Part shown: positions 24,895 to 34,977 of the stretch, piece by piece | Position numbering within the stretch: position 1 is the first letter of the stretch | How the letters are laid out: the number at the start of each line of letters is the position of its first letter | NCBI GenBank assembly: GCA_021325095.1 | Contig: JAJPHV010000060.1 | Coordinates: forward strand, 49,962 to 113,961 | Source of the DNA: Chloroflexota bacterium | Lineage (GTDB): Bacteria > Chloroflexota > Anaerolineae > Aggregatilineales > UBA2796 | Direction of reading: 5' to 3' | DNA: 64,000 bases | Made by a program: the position numbers and the translations under genes | The notes under the pieces: generated by a model | Told to the model about the DNA's origin: nothing | Database searches by the model: none | The model's input: the letters and a program-made list of their open reading frames with translations, nothing else

Positions 24895-26979
24895 CTAGGA
24901 TAACATGAACTCGCAGTGTCCGGCGTTGATGCGGCACGTCGCAATGATGCGATCTCCGGATTGCACGTCGAAGGTCGTCACGCTGGTATCCTGAGCAAGC
25001 CAGAACCACCGCGACTCGGCCACACGGGCCCATGTCACCCGGCGGCAGCCTTTCAGTACGTCCGGTTGCGCCCGGTCATTGCGATAAACCTGGAAGCAAT
25101 ACTGCGAGGGCAGTGCATCCGTCGTAATCAGTACGTCGGCACGACGCCAGAAGGATGTGTCAAAGCGTAAATCCTGCTTACCGCGTTGGACGAAGCTCAG
25201 GGAAGAAACGTTCACAGGGTGACTGCCAACGTTGACAAGCACCAACTGGCTCTCGTCGTAGTAGAGCGCGATGTCTCCGCTCGTGCTGCTGGCCGTAGCG
25301 CTGGTCGTAGCAGCGGATTCGGGGCTGCCTTCGATCAGCGCCTCGGTTGCAGCGGTGGCTGGCGTCTGGCCGCTCGCACCGGGCGTAGCCAGAATGCTGC
25401 CCCGAGGCGTCTGGCTGAACACGGCGGACGAGGTATTGGTTGGGGGCGTCGTCGGCGAAACATTGAGCGGTGCGGTGGCCGGTGCTGTGCCCGGCACGGC
25501 CACAACCGCTGTCGCCTCGGGCGTCGTCTGCCCGGCGGTCTCTGAGGCCAGCGCGCTAATAGCCGTTGAGGCTGTATCGGTAGGCGCGACGGTCAGCGTC
25601 GGGGTCCGCCCGACCGCCAGGCCCGTGAATGCGCCGCTGGCGACGGCGATCCCACCGCCGATCACGAGCACGGCGACCAGCGCCGCGAGGATCAACGGCA
25701 CCTGGCTGCGAGGCCCGGCCTCACTGCGGACCGGAACATCCGTTTTCTCGTCGCCCCAGTTGACGTTTTCTGCACCGAAGACAGCGATTCGCTGCGCTTC
25801 GGACTCGGTCAGGGCGCTTTTCGAGTCGCCAGAGGCTGGGGCCATGCCAGCAGCAAGCTCTGCTGCTGGCGGCGGGGTAACGTTGGCGTTGACCGCGCTG
25901 GTGTCCACGACGGCGGTACTGATATTGTCTTCGTTGTCACCTGGCCGCCCGACGACAGGCTGTAGCTCTGGCCTGTTGATGTTCCGGTTGGTCGGCTTGG
26001 GCCGGGGCGTTTCAATCGATCTTGCGCCAGCGCTTGCATCCTGAACCGGCTCCGGCGCAACCGGCGGCGGAATGCTCCTCACATCGAGCCGGACGGTAGA
26101 TTCCTGCTCCGTCTGCGCCAGGGCCTGCGCCGTTTGCGCATCTGCGTAGACTGCTGCTTCGAGCGCCTGCACCAGAGCAGCACCACTGGGGTAGCGGCGC
26201 GCCGGGTCTTTATCCAGCACCTTGAGTATGACTTGCTCAATAGCGGGTGTCAGTGCCGGGTTGAACAGGTGCGGCGGCGGCGGCGGTTCATTCAGATGCT
26301 TAAGCGCCACGCTCATTGCGGATGGATCGTCGAACGGCACTTTGCCCGCCAGCATTTCGTACAGGCACACGCCCAGCGAATACAGGTCGCTCTGCGGCAC
26401 AGCTTTGGCGGAAGACACGGCCTGTTCCGGCGCGATGTAATGGGCGCTGCCGAAGGTGTCGCCGAGTGTACCTTCGGACATGGTGAGCGCGAGGCCAAAA
26501 TCCGTCAGGATGGCTTTATTCTCGGTATCGATCACAATGTTCGAGGGCTTGATGTCACGGTGGATGACACCCCGGCTGTGGGCATAGTCCAGCGCATTGG
26601 CAACGCCCCGGATGATGCTCACAACGTCATGGATGGGCATCAACAGATGTTTGTCGGCGTACTCCTTGAGTATCTGACGCAAGTCGCGCCCGTCGAGGAA
26701 GACCATTGCCATGTAATGGTTGCCCTCGAATTCGCCAAACTGGTACACGCCGACGATGTTCGGGTGGTTCAGACGGGCAATGGCGCGCGCTTCACGCCGG
26801 AAGCGCTCCGTGTATTCGGCCAGATCGGCGGTGGTGAAATCGGTGTTGATGACCTTGACGGCAGCATAACGCTGGAGCCGATCATCGTAGCCTTTGTAGA
26901 CACGGGCCATGCCACCTCGCCCCAACAAGCCCTGGATGACGTAATCGCCGAGTTGCTTGCCAATCAGTGGATCAGACAT
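24895..26979 (-). CDS. Transmembrane Hanks-type Ser/Thr protein kinase
   Basis: The start at 26977-26979 (MSDPLIGKQLGDYVIQ) fits the kinase domain edge. The 694-residue protein has a kinase domain at about 10-270: glycine loop GRGGMARVYKG, catalytic Lys in AAVKVI, HRDIKPSN and DFGLAL. A linker follows, a membrane helix at about 430-455 (LILAALVAVLVIGGGIAVA), a Thr/Ala-rich stalk, and a C-terminal extracytoplasmic domain at about 575-694 with a Cys pair. There are no PASTA repeats, so the sensing domain is not the usual PknB type. It heads the minus-strand operon. Confidence 0.93.
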   Translation of the reverse strand: MSDPLIGKQLGDYVIQGLLGRGGMARVYKGYDDRLQRYAAVKVINTDFTTADLAEYTERFRREARAIARLNHPNIVGVYQFGEFEGNHYMAMVFLDGRDLRQILKEYADKHLLMPIHDVVSIIRGVANALDYAHSRGVIHRDIKPSNIVIDTENKAILTDFGLALTMSEGTLGDTFGSAHYIAPEQAVSSAKAVPQSDLYSLGVCLYEMLAGKVPFDDPSAMSVALKHLNEPPPPPHLFNPALTPAIEQVILKVLDKDPARRYPSGAALVQALEAAVYADAQTAQALAQTEQESTVRLDVRSIPPPVAPEPVQDASAGARSIETPRPKPTNRNINRPELQPVVGRPGDNEDNISTAVVDTSAVNANVTPPPAAELAAGMAPASGDSKSALTESEAQRIAVFGAENVNWGDEKTDVPVRSEAGPRSQVPLILAALVAVLVIGGGIAVASGAFTGLAVGRTPTLTVAPTDTASTAISALASETAGQTTPEATAVVAVPGTAPATAPLNVSPTTPPTNTSSAVFSQTPRGSILATPGASGQTPATAATEALIEGSPESAATTSATASSTSGDIALYYDESQLVLVNVGSHPVNVSSLSFVQRGKQDLRFDTSFWRRADVLITTDALPSQYCFQVYRNDRAQPDVLKGCRRVTWARVAESRWFWLAQDTSVTTFDVQSGDRIIATCRINAGHCEFMLS

Positions 26980-27324
26980 GATTATCCCGTGAATGCCGGA
27001 CGCTCTGCACAACTGCTTTCAGCCAATTATAACCTGACTGCGCAGATTGCAGAATTCGCGCAGGCCAGGCAGAGGGCGGTTTCCGCTAGCCCCGCCTTCC
27101 GTTTGTGGCTGCGCCAGACGGCGCTTTTTCCGTGTGGAGAAGCCGACAGGCCGGGGAAAATCTGTATTCAGCGATTTCAGCCATATTGATCGCAAAATTC
27201 ACGCCTTTTTGACACTTATTCCGATTCCATCACAAATCAACAGCCATATATTCCATGTACAGAAAGGGTAGGTATACTATAGTCGAGAGTACATCATCGA
27301 ATTCTAAGGTCGGGAGATTCCATC
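26980..27324. other. Divergent intergenic region, kinase operon and clp gene
   Basis: No gene is visible. A TTGACA at 27209-27214 has only a poor -10 (ACAAAT) 17 bp later. A better -10, TATACT, lies at 27273-27278, 47 bp before the clp start. I see no CIRCE or other heat-shock operator. Confidence 0.4.
27273..27278 (+). promoter_or_regulatory. Probable -10 element for the clp gene
   Basis: TATACT with a weak -35 (TTCCAT, 27251-27256, 16-bp spacer). GGGAG at 27314-27318 then serves the GTG start at 27325. Confidence 0.35.
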
Positions 27325-29649
27325 GTGACTTCGCCCCTCGATATTAGCGAACAGGAAATCCGGGAACGCTGTGCGCCGCTTCTGAGCGCAGCCATCGATG
27401 AAGCCGCTCGTCTGCACCACAACTTCATTGGTACAGAGCATCTCTACAACGCGCTGTCCAAGATCGAAGGCGGAATCACGCAGCGACTGCTTCTGGGCGC
27501 GGGTCTCGATCCTCGCACGGTACGTCACGAGATTCGGCGTGAGGCGCTCGGCGGTGAAGACGAACCCGAAGAAGAACCGCCGTTCAGCCCGCGCGCTTAC
27601 CGGGTGCTGGCTATGGCGGTTTACCATGCCGACGACTACGGCGATGACCGCGTTCAGGAATCTCACCTGCTGCTGGCGATTTTGCAGGAAGGCGAAGGGA
27701 TCGCCGCTCGTAAGTTGATTGCGCTCGGCGTTGACATTGACCACTGGATCGACTTAATCTTTACCGAATTGAAGCGCAACGGCGGTGAAAATGCCCTGGT
27801 GGTCAGCAGCGACGACAATGCCGAGGTCGAGATCGAGCGGCCCAGCCGCGCGCCGACGCCGCTGCTGGACAAGTACGGACGCGACCTGACGGAACTGGCC
27901 CGCAAAGGCAAACTTAACCCGGCCATCGGGCGCGAACGTGAGATTCGGGCAATGGCGCGCACACTGACCCGCTCCAAGAAGAACAATCCTCTGCTGATCG
28001 GCGATGCCGGGGTTGGCAAGACGGCAGTGGTCGAAGGGCTGGCCTATAACATCGTGGAAGGCACTGCACCTGCGTCGCTGCTCGGCAAGCGCATTGTGCA
28101 GATCGAGATCGGCACGCTGGTCGCCGGGACGAGCCTGCGCGGCCAGTTTGAGGAACGCCTCGTTGGCATCGTGGACGAGGTGCGCAATTCGCCCGACACC
28201 ATCCTGTTCATCGACGAAATCCACACTATCGTGGGCGCCGGCGACACGATTGACAGCAACCTGGACGCCGCCAACATCCTGAAACCGGCCCTCTCACGCG
28301 GCGAGATCGTGTGCATTGGCGCGACGACCAACGAAGAATACCGCAAGGCGATTGCCCAGGACACCGCCCTGGATCGTCGCTTTCGCACCATTCCTATCGA
28401 AGAGCCATCCCCCGAAGATACGCTGACCATCCTGACCAACGTGTCGGATCACTACGCCAACCACCATCATGTCGAAATCCGGCCCGAAGCGCTACAGGCA
28501 GCCGTGACCCTGTCCTCCAAGTACATGATAGACCGCCGCCAGCCAGACAAGGCGCTCGACCTGCTGGATGAAGCCTGCGCCCGTCTGGTCATCCAGAGCA
28601 AGCCCACCGACGACAGTGCGCCGCGCGTCGTAACGGCGGAGATCGTAGCCGAAGTCCTCTCCGAGTGGACGGGCATTCCGATTGCCGAACTGAGCGAGGA
28701 CGAGCGGCGCAAATACCAGCGCATGGAGAGCGCCCTGGCCTCGCGCGTGGTCGGGCAAGATCACGCCATCCGTGCCGTCGCCGACGCGATCAAGACCAAT
28801 CGGGCCGGGCTGTCCGATCCGAGCCGTCCGGTGGGGGTGTTCCTGTTCCTGGGGCCAAGCGGTGTCGGCAAGACCGAACTGGCAAAGGCCCTGGCCGCCT
28901 TCCTGTTCGGCAGCGAGGACGCGCTGATCCGGCTGGATATGTCCGAATTCCATGACGAACACACCGTCGCCCGCCTGATCGGGTCGCCGCCCGGCTACAA
29001 GGATTCGCAGCGCGGCGGCCAGCTTACCGAGGCCCTGCGCCGCAAGCCGTACTCGGTGGTGCTGCTGGATGAGGTCGAGAAGGCCGCGCCGGAAGTGTTC
29101 GACATCTTCCTACAAGTCTTCGATGATGGCCGCCTGACCGACTCACGCGGGGCGACCTTCGACGCACGGCACGCCGTCTGGATCATGACCAGCAACATCG
29201 GCACGGCGGAAGGCGGCAAGGCGCTGGGCTTCCGCGCCGACGGCAAGGATACGTACCGCGCGCCCGCCTATGCCACTGTCCTCAAGAAGTTCTTCCGCCC
29301 CGAATTCCTGAACCGGCTGGACGAAGTGATCGTCTTCAACGCCCTGAGCGAAAAGGTACTGGTCGATATTCTGGACCTGAACCTGCAAGACCTGCGGAAT
29401 CGACTCGCCAAGCAAAAGCTGACCTTGCAGCTTGACCAGAGCGCCCGCGAGCTGATCCTGAGCCAGGGCTACGACCCGGCCAACGGTGCTCGCCCGCTGC
29501 GGCGCGCCATCGAGCGCCTGCTGACGCGCCCACTCAGCCAGTCGATCCTCGAAAACAGCTACCCTTCCAACACGACCATCGTGGCCCACGCGAGCGGCGA
29601 CAAGCTCGTCTTTGAGACGCAGCAAGCGGCGACGGCTGGCGAAGCGTAG
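27325..29649 (+). CDS. ClpA/ClpC-type AAA+ unfoldase without a middle domain
   Basis: The 774-residue protein starts with GTG at 27325. It has an N-terminal double Clp repeat domain at about 10-150, AAA1 (Walker [10 protein letters not shown], Walker [10 protein letters not shown]), and AAA2 (Walker [10 protein letters not shown], Walker [10 protein letters not shown], then the C-terminal D2-small domain). The stretch between LLDEACARL and [18 protein letters not shown] is only about 20 residues, so the coiled-coil M domain of ClpC/ClpB is absent. That makes it closer to ClpA in build. Clp unfoldases feed substrates to ClpP; a ClpP-binding loop could not be identified with certainty. No adaptor gene is adjacent. 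Confidence 0.9.
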   Translation: MTSPLDISEQEIRERCAPLLSAAIDEAARLHHNFIGTEHLYNALSKIEGGITQRLLLGAGLDPRTVRHEIRREALGGEDEPEEEPPFSPRAYRVLAMAVYHADDYGDDRVQESHLLLAILQEGEGIAARKLIALGVDIDHWIDLIFTELKRNGGENALVVSSDDNAEVEIERPSRAPTPLLDKYGRDLTELARKGKLNPAIGREREIRAMARTLTRSKKNNPLLIGDAGVGKTAVVEGLAYNIVEGTAPASLLGKRIVQIEIGTLVAGTSLRGQFEERLVGIVDEVRNSPDTILFIDEIHTIVGAGDTIDSNLDAANILKPALSRGEIVCIGATTNEEYRKAIAQDTALDRRFRTIPIEEPSPEDTLTILTNVSDHYANHHHVEIRPEALQAAVTLSSKYMIDRRQPDKALDLLDEACARLVIQSKPTDDSAPRVVTAEIVAEVLSEWTGIPIAELSEDERRKYQRMESALASRVVGQDHAIRAVADAIKTNRAGLSDPSRPVGVFLFLGPSGVGKTELAKALAAFLFGSEDALIRLDMSEFHDEHTVARLIGSPPGYKDSQRGGQLTEALRRKPYSVVLLDEVEKAAPEVFDIFLQVFDDGRLTDSRGATFDARHAVWIMTSNIGTAEGGKALGFRADGKDTYRAPAYATVLKKFFRPEFLNRLDEVIVFNALSEKVLVDILDLNLQDLRNRLAKQKLTLQLDQSARELILSQGYDPANGARPLRRAIERLLTRPLSQSILENSYPSNTTIVAHASGDKLVFETQQAATAGEA

Positions 29650-29658
29650 CGGGGTTGA

Positions 29659-29695
29659 CCTCACCCCCTGGCCCTTTCCGTTCGGCAGAGAGGGT
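29659..29695. repeat. Dispersed GC-rich palindromic repeat, copy F
   Basis: CCTCACCCCCTGGCCC, then GGCAGAGAGGG followed by TTTTTC. It lies 10 bp after the clp stop, and the trailing T run means it can also end the clp transcript. Confidence 0.6.
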
Positions 29696-29779
29696 TTTTC
29701 AGATGTGGCGCGGCGGGCTGTGGCGTTAGTTGTCAGTTTGCCGCGCTAGAGTTTCCTCATATCCGCAATATTCTTCATC

Positions 29780-29807
29780 TTGCAAATCCTCGGCAAGGTA
29801 GTATCTT
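29780..29807 (+). promoter_or_regulatory. Possible promoter for mazEF
   Basis: TTGCAA (29780-29785), 16-bp spacer, TATCTT (29802-29807), 32 bp before the mazE start. Weak match. Confidence 0.3.
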
Positions 29808-29839
29808 CATTGTAGAAACAATTTACCGGGGGATTGAAA

Positions 29840-30079
29840 ATGAGGGTGCGTATTCAAAAGTGGGGAAACAGCCTGGCCTTGCGTATTCCGAGAGCATTTG
29901 CGAAGGAAGCGCATCTGGAACCCAATTCCGAGGTCGAAGTTTCTCTGGTAGAAGGCAAACTGATTCTGGTGCCTGTCGAGCCGGAGCCGACCTTGGATGA
30001 TCTTCTGGCGGGGATAACCGAGGAGAATATTCACCGCGAAATAGAAACTGGCTCGGCAGTCGGCAGAGAAGTATGGTAG
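29840..30079 (+). CDS. mazE: MazE/AbrB-type antitoxin
   Basis: I prefer the ATG at 29840 over the in-frame TTG at 29834 because the GGGGG SD at 29828-29832 has proper spacing only to the ATG. The 79-residue protein opens with the swapped-hairpin DNA-binding motif RVRIQKWGNSLALRIPRAFA. The acidic C-terminal tail (EPTLDDLLAGITEENIH) would wrap the toxin. It overlaps mazF by 7 bp and should repress its own promoter. Confidence 0.92.
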   Translation: MRVRIQKWGNSLALRIPRAFAKEAHLEPNSEVEVSLVEGKLILVPVEPEPTLDDLLAGITEENIHREIETGSAVGREVW

Positions 30080-30417
30080 CGCTTATGGCCTACGTTCCTG
30101 AGCGCGGTGATGTCGTCTGGCTAAACTTTGATCCACACACTGGACATGAACAGGCAGGAAGACATCCGGCTGTAGTGCTATCGCCTGCTGCGTATAACGG
30201 CAAGGTTGGGTTGGCGCTGCTATGTCCGATCAGCAGTCAGGTAAAAGGCTTTTCATTTGAAGTGCCAATCCCCAACGGCCTGAGTGTGTCAGGTGTAATT
30301 CTGGCCGATCAAGTCAAGAGCCTGGACTGGCGCGCCCGCAATGCAGAACGGTTTGACGCAGTGCCCGACACGACTATGACTGCGGTGCTAAAGAAGTTGA
30401 GAACCCTATTGGGATAA
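30073..30417 (+). CDS. mazF: MazF/PemK endoribonuclease toxin
   Basis: The 114-residue protein has the MazF signature YVPERGDVVWLNFDPHTGHEQAGRHP at residues 7-32 and the conserved ILADQVKSLDW. It cuts mRNA at short motifs when freed from MazE; its target site cannot be read from sequence. An in-frame ATG at 30085 is an alternative start. The key Arg (AGRHPAVVLSP) and the Ser/Thr-rich core look intact, so the toxin is probably active. Confidence 0.93.
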   Translation: MVALMAYVPERGDVVWLNFDPHTGHEQAGRHPAVVLSPAAYNGKVGLALLCPISSQVKGFSFEVPIPNGLSVSGVILADQVKSLDWRARNAERFDAVPDTTMTAVLKKLRTLLG

Positions 30418-30468
30418 AGCCTCAATCTCACCCTTGAAAATCTCTGATGGGGTTCCAATAATGGTGAT

Positions 30469-33400
30469 ATGAACAAATCCTTCCCACCTGTGCCGCAAAC
30501 AGGCCGCAAGCCCATCACCATCACGCCGGAGCAGGAGCGCAAACTCCTGGCGCGTAAAGTCATCGCGGATCGCACCGATCCCTTTGCGACGGACGGCAAT
30601 GAGGCGGTGCGCCTCCTGGGTCGGCTGGCGCTGCGGCGCGGTGAACCCGACCCCAACGACTCGTTCGCGCTCGGCGACCTGTGTGCGCGGCTATCGCTGA
30701 CGGCGGACCAACTGCTGATCTTCTACGTCGGCAAGACGCTGGTGGCCTATCGACGTGCCCGCACTTACGTGACCAGTTCCAAAGAACGCAAAGTGGCCGA
30801 CGCCGCCATCATGGCCTACATCCGCTGGGTAATGGATGTGGCTCGACAAGCCCCCGAAGTGCGCAACGTCGCGGTGGCGCTGTGGGCGGCCAGCGAGATT
30901 CCACCCGATGAGCAGCCGGATGACTTCCGCAGGGCTGTAAGTAACCTGGTCAGCCTGTATCCAGGCGCGGCACCGGCGGCGACGTCCCCGACTGCGGAGC
31001 CGCCAATGCCTGCGTTCACGCCTCCGCCGCTCGGCAGCCCGGCGGAACCGCCCACGTTCACGCCGCACGAAGACCAGCCGCCGGAACTGGTTGATACCCA
31101 ATCGGACATCTTTGAGACGCAGGACGACGCCCTGCACGGCCCGATCTCGGGCAGCGTTGTGACGGGTGGCGCCGTCCCCAAAGACTCGTTGAACGACAAC
31201 AGCGAGTGGGCCACATCGCCGCCCTCAATTGCGCCGACCATCTTGCCAAGCCTCGACGCCGAAGCCGTGCCTGCCGAACCGCCCGTGTTTGTCCCGCCTG
31301 TACCTGCCGAGCCGCCGGACGAGGAAGTCCACCTCGACGACTTCCGGGTGGGCGACGTGATCGCCCACCGCTACGAGGTACGGAACATCATGCGCGGCGG
31401 CATGGGCATCATCTACCTGTGCTATGACCGGAAGGCGAGCAGCACGGTTGCCATCAAGACCTTTCAGGGGCGCTTTCTGGACAAGGAACGCGCCGTCGCC
31501 CGCTTTGTGCAGGAAGCGCGCACCTGGATACGCCTGGAAAAGCACCCGAACATCGTCCAGGCCCGGCTGGTCAAAGAGATGGGCAGCGAGCGGGTCAGGT
31601 CGCGCCCGCACATCGTCCTGGAACACATCGTCGGCCCGGAAGGGCTTGGCCCCGACCTGAAAAGCTGGATCGAGCACAACCGGCTCGACCTGCTCACGTC
31701 GCTGGAAATCGGGCTGCACATTGCGATGGGAATGCAGTACGCTGTCCGTCGCGTTCCCGGACTGGTTCACCGTGACCTGAAGCCTGCCAACATCCTGGTG
31801 CGGTACGACGGCCTCGCCAAAGTAACCGATTTCGGCCTGGTGCACTCGGTAGAAAATGGAACAGCGGACAAGGACGCGGACGGCGGAGCAGCACATCTGA
31901 CGCGAGCGGGGGCCATTGTCGGGACGGCGCCGTATATGTCGCCCGAACAGTGCCGGGGCGAAAAGGTCGATGCCCGCACGGACATTTACGCCTTCGGCGC
32001 GATCCTGTTCGAGATGCTGACCGGGCACACGCTGTTCAAGGCGCGTACCTTCGCTGAATGGATCACGGCTCACCTCAACGAAATGCCGCAGTTCCCGCCC
32101 ACGCCGGATGTGCCCGACGAGGTGCGGGCATTGGTGCTGCGCTGCCTGGACAAAGAGCGCGACAATCGCCCGGCCAGTTGGGAAGCGCTGGTGGCGGAAC
32201 TGTCCGCGCTGTACGAGCGCCTGGCCGGGCGGCCACCCGTCGTGGAGAGCGCTGGCGCGGCACTCGAAGCCCGTGAATTGATGGATCGGGCCTACAGCCT
32301 GACTGAACTGGGCTTTCTGGATGAAGCACTGGCGGTGCATGATCGTTCATTGCAACTCAACCCGGACTCGGCCTGGGCGCTGACCAGCAAGGGCCGTACC
32401 TTGCGCCTGCTTAACCGTTACGAGGAGGCACTGGCCTGTTACGAAAAGGCACTCGAACTTGACCCGGCCTTTGCCTGGGCGCACCGCAGCAAGGGCATTA
32501 TCCTGGAACGGCTCGGCCAGTTCGAGGATGCGTTGGCTTCCTATGAGCGGGCCTCGGCGCTGCGCCCCAGGGACATCTGGCCGATCTACCACCAGGCGGG
32601 CGTGCTGCGCGATATGGGCCGCTACGAAGAAGCCTTGCAGCGCATCGACGCCGTACTGCGCATCGACCCGCGCCACGCGCCCTCTTACGTGCGGCGCGGC
32701 CAGATCTTGCGCGCCTTGCAGCGTTACGCGGAGGCGCTGTCCGCCTGTGAGCAGGCGATCCGGCTCGACTCGAGCGACGGCATGGCCTGGGACGTCAAGG
32801 GGCTGACGCTCAAACAGATGGGCCGCACCGCCGAGGCCGTGACCACCCTGATGCAAGCCACCCGCCTGATGCCCTCACGCTCCTGGCCCTGGGAACACTT
32901 GGCTGAAGCCCTGATGGAGCAGGGCAGCTACGCCGAAGCGCTGCCCGTCATCCAGCAGGCGTGCCGGGTGGCCCCCGAGCAGGCAGCACTCTGGGTGCGG
33001 CAGGGCCAGGTCTTGCGCCAGTTGCGCCGCTATCCCGAAGCGCTGGAAGCCTACGACCGTGCCCTGAAGCTACAACCCGATCTGAGTCGAGCACTGAGCG
33101 GCAAGGGCAGCGTTCTGGAGCGGATGGGGCGAGCCGAGGAAGCGCTGGCTCAGTTTGCCGAGGCAGCTCGCATTGACCCTGACGATGCCTGGAATTGGTA
33201 CAACCAGGGCAATGTGCTGCTCTCGCTGGGCCGGTATGAGGAGGCCATTCCGCTGCTGAGACGGGGCGCGAAGATTGACCCGCAGCACGCGGGCTGCTGG
33301 GCCAACCTGGGCAGCGCTTACCGACGGATGGGCAAACCCAAACAGGCCCTGACCAATCTCAACCGCGCGCTGCGGATCGACCCCGGCTATGCCTGGGCCT

Positions 33401-34575
33401 GGAACGAAAAAGGCGTGGCGCTGGAAGCCCTGGAGCGCCTTGAGGAGGCTGTCACCGCTTATCGCAGCGCTTCGGAGGCTGCGCCGCGCGAAACACGCTA
33501 CCACTACAACCTGGCCGATACGCTGATCACGCTGAATCGCTACGAGGAAGCCATTCCGGCGCTGAAAGCGGTGCTGGACATCGACCCGGCGCACTATCAC
33601 GGCTGGGCCAAGCTGGGGCAAGCCTATCGGCGGCTCAACCAGCTTAACGAAGCGGTGGACGCCTACGACCACGCTGTGGCGCTCGATCCGAACTATGCCT
33701 GGGCCTGGAATGGCAAGGGTCTGGCGTTGAGTGCGCTTGGGCAGCACGAGGTCGCGCTGGAATGCTTTCGGCGGGCCGCCGAAAAGCACCCCTCGGACAT
33801 CTGGTTCTGGTATAACCAGGCCGACGAACTGCTGACGCTCAACCGCTACCAGCAGGCATTGGAGATTCTTGACCATGCCCTCCTGATAGACGAGGCGCAC
33901 ATGGAAAGCTGGGCCAAGCGCGGGCAGGCGCTGCGCCGTCTGGGGCGCTACAAGGAAGCCCTGAACTCCTACGACAGCGCACTCGCCATCGATCCCCACT
34001 ACGCCTGGGCCTGGAACGGGCGCGGGCTGGCGCTGGAACAGATGGGCCGCCACGAGGAAGCGATCCTCAGTTACGAGCGGGCGGCGCAGGAAGACCCGAC
34101 CAGCGTCTGGTACTACCTGAACCAGCTTGATCCGCTACTTGCACTGGGGCGGCGCGAGGAGGCACTGGCAGTATGTAACAACGCCATTGAACACGTGCCG
34201 ACGGAGCCGGTTCCCTGGGCGCGTAAGGGCCAGATTTTGCGGCGAATGGAACGCTACGCGGAGGCGATTGAAGCCTACGACGAAGCGATCCGGCTCGACA
34301 ACGACTACGCCTGGGCCTGGAACGGCAAGGGGCTGGCCTATGCCGCCCTGAATCGCTGGACGGAGGCCCTGGACTGCTACGAACACGCCATCCAGTACGA
34401 CGACTCGGACGTCTGGTTCTGGCACAACCGGGGCGAGGCGCTGGTCGAGTTGGGGCGTTTCAGCGAGGCGATCCATGTTCTGAGCCGGGCGCTGGAGATC
34501 GACCCGAAGCACGAGGCATCACGGCAGAAGCGCACCGAAGCGCGCAAACGACGGCATGACAGTGGCGAGGAGTGA
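30469..34575 (+). CDS. Ser/Thr protein kinase fused to about 22 TPRs
   Basis: The 1368-residue protein has an N-terminal unknown helical domain at about 10-165 and an acidic/Pro-rich linker. A Hanks kinase domain at about 285-590 has VIAHRYEVRNIMRGGMG, catalytic Lys in VAIKTF, HRDLKPANIL near 433, DFGLVH near 454 and APYMSPEQ. A long TPR superhelix at about 600-1355 is built of 34-residue units such as YAWAWNGKGLALEQMGRHEEA. Several units are nearly identical in DNA, so the array has expanded recently. No membrane helix is visible. The array should gather partners or substrates. An FHA gene follows 9 bp later. Confidence 0.93.
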   Translation: MNKSFPPVPQTGRKPITITPEQERKLLARKVIADRTDPFATDGNEAVRLLGRLALRRGEPDPNDSFALGDLCARLSLTADQLLIFYVGKTLVAYRRARTYVTSSKERKVADAAIMAYIRWVMDVARQAPEVRNVAVALWAASEIPPDEQPDDFRRAVSNLVSLYPGAAPAATSPTAEPPMPAFTPPPLGSPAEPPTFTPHEDQPPELVDTQSDIFETQDDALHGPISGSVVTGGAVPKDSLNDNSEWATSPPSIAPTILPSLDAEAVPAEPPVFVPPVPAEPPDEEVHLDDFRVGDVIAHRYEVRNIMRGGMGIIYLCYDRKASSTVAIKTFQGRFLDKERAVARFVQEARTWIRLEKHPNIVQARLVKEMGSERVRSRPHIVLEHIVGPEGLGPDLKSWIEHNRLDLLTSLEIGLHIAMGMQYAVRRVPGLVHRDLKPANILVRYDGLAKVTDFGLVHSVENGTADKDADGGAAHLTRAGAIVGTAPYMSPEQCRGEKVDARTDIYAFGAILFEMLTGHTLFKARTFAEWITAHLNEMPQFPPTPDVPDEVRALVLRCLDKERDNRPASWEALVAELSALYERLAGRPPVVESAGAALEARELMDRAYSLTELGFLDEALAVHDRSLQLNPDSAWALTSKGRTLRLLNRYEEALACYEKALELDPAFAWAHRSKGIILERLGQFEDALASYERASALRPRDIWPIYHQAGVLRDMGRYEEALQRIDAVLRIDPRHAPSYVRRGQILRALQRYAEALSACEQAIRLDSSDGMAWDVKGLTLKQMGRTAEAVTTLMQATRLMPSRSWPWEHLAEALMEQGSYAEALPVIQQACRVAPEQAALWVRQGQVLRQLRRYPEALEAYDRALKLQPDLSRALSGKGSVLERMGRAEEALAQFAEAARIDPDDAWNWYNQGNVLLSLGRYEEAIPLLRRGAKIDPQHAGCWANLGSAYRRMGKPKQALTNLNRALRIDPGYAWAWNEKGVALEALERLEEAVTAYRSASEAAPRETRYHYNLADTLITLNRYEEAIPALKAVLDIDPAHYHGWAKLGQAYRRLNQLNEAVDAYDHAVALDPNYAWAWNGKGLALSALGQHEVALECFRRAAEKHPSDIWFWYNQADELLTLNRYQQALEILDHALLIDEAHMESWAKRGQALRRLGRYKEALNSYDSALAIDPHYAWAWNGRGLALEQMGRHEEAILSYERAAQEDPTSVWYYLNQLDPLLALGRREEALAVCNNAIEHVPTEPVPWARKGQILRRMERYAEAIEAYDEAIRLDNDYAWAWNGKGLAYAALNRWTEALDCYEHAIQYDDSDVWFWHNRGEALVELGRFSEAIHVLSRALEIDPKHEASRQKRTEARKRRHDSGEE

Positions 34576-34584
34576 GAAGCGCCG

Positions 34585-34962
34585 ATGAGTCAACATTCAC
34601 AGGGACGCATTTCGGTGACGTTGATGAGTGGGCCGCAGGATGGCAGGACGCTCGAATGGGACAGGCCGGGCAGCGAAGAGGGCGACATGACGCTGACCAT
34701 TGGGCGGCGCGAAGGCTGCGACATTCCGCTGGACTTCGACACACAGGTCTCGCGTCTGCACGCCCGGATCGTATATACGCCCGCTACGCACACCTTCTAC
34801 CTGGAAGATGCCGGAAGCCGCAACGGAACCTTTGTGGGCAACGAACGGCTGACAGGGCGTGTGCCGCTGCAACCGGGCACACTGTTCCGTGTGGGCCGCA
34901 CCTGGCTGCGCGTCGATCCACCCCGCTCCGCGCCAGAGGAGACGAACCTGGACGAGGAGTAA
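34585..34962 (+). CDS. FHA-domain phosphothreonine-binding protein
   Basis: The 125-residue protein is one FHA domain with a short acidic tail. Conserved points are the GR in TIGRREGCDI, the SR.HA strand (VSRLHARI) and the D.GSRNGTFVG loop (DAGSRNGTFVGNERL). FHA domains bind phosphothreonine, so it is the natural reader for the kinase encoded 9 bp upstream. Cytoplasmic. Confidence 0.93.
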   Translation: MSQHSQGRISVTLMSGPQDGRTLEWDRPGSEEGDMTLTIGRREGCDIPLDFDTQVSRLHARIVYTPATHTFYLEDAGSRNGTFVGNERLTGRVPLQPGTLFRVGRTWLRVDPPRSAPEETNLDEE

Positions 34963-34977
34963 GGCTTCCTGTGGGTG

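Noticed and set aside
26980..27324. Heat-shock operator (CIRCE or HAIR type) before the clp gene
   Set aside because: No inverted repeat of the right form is present in the intergenic region.
31225..32340. 371-codon minus-strand open frame opposite the TPR kinase
   Set aside because: Antisense of the kinase domain; composition is a shadow pattern.
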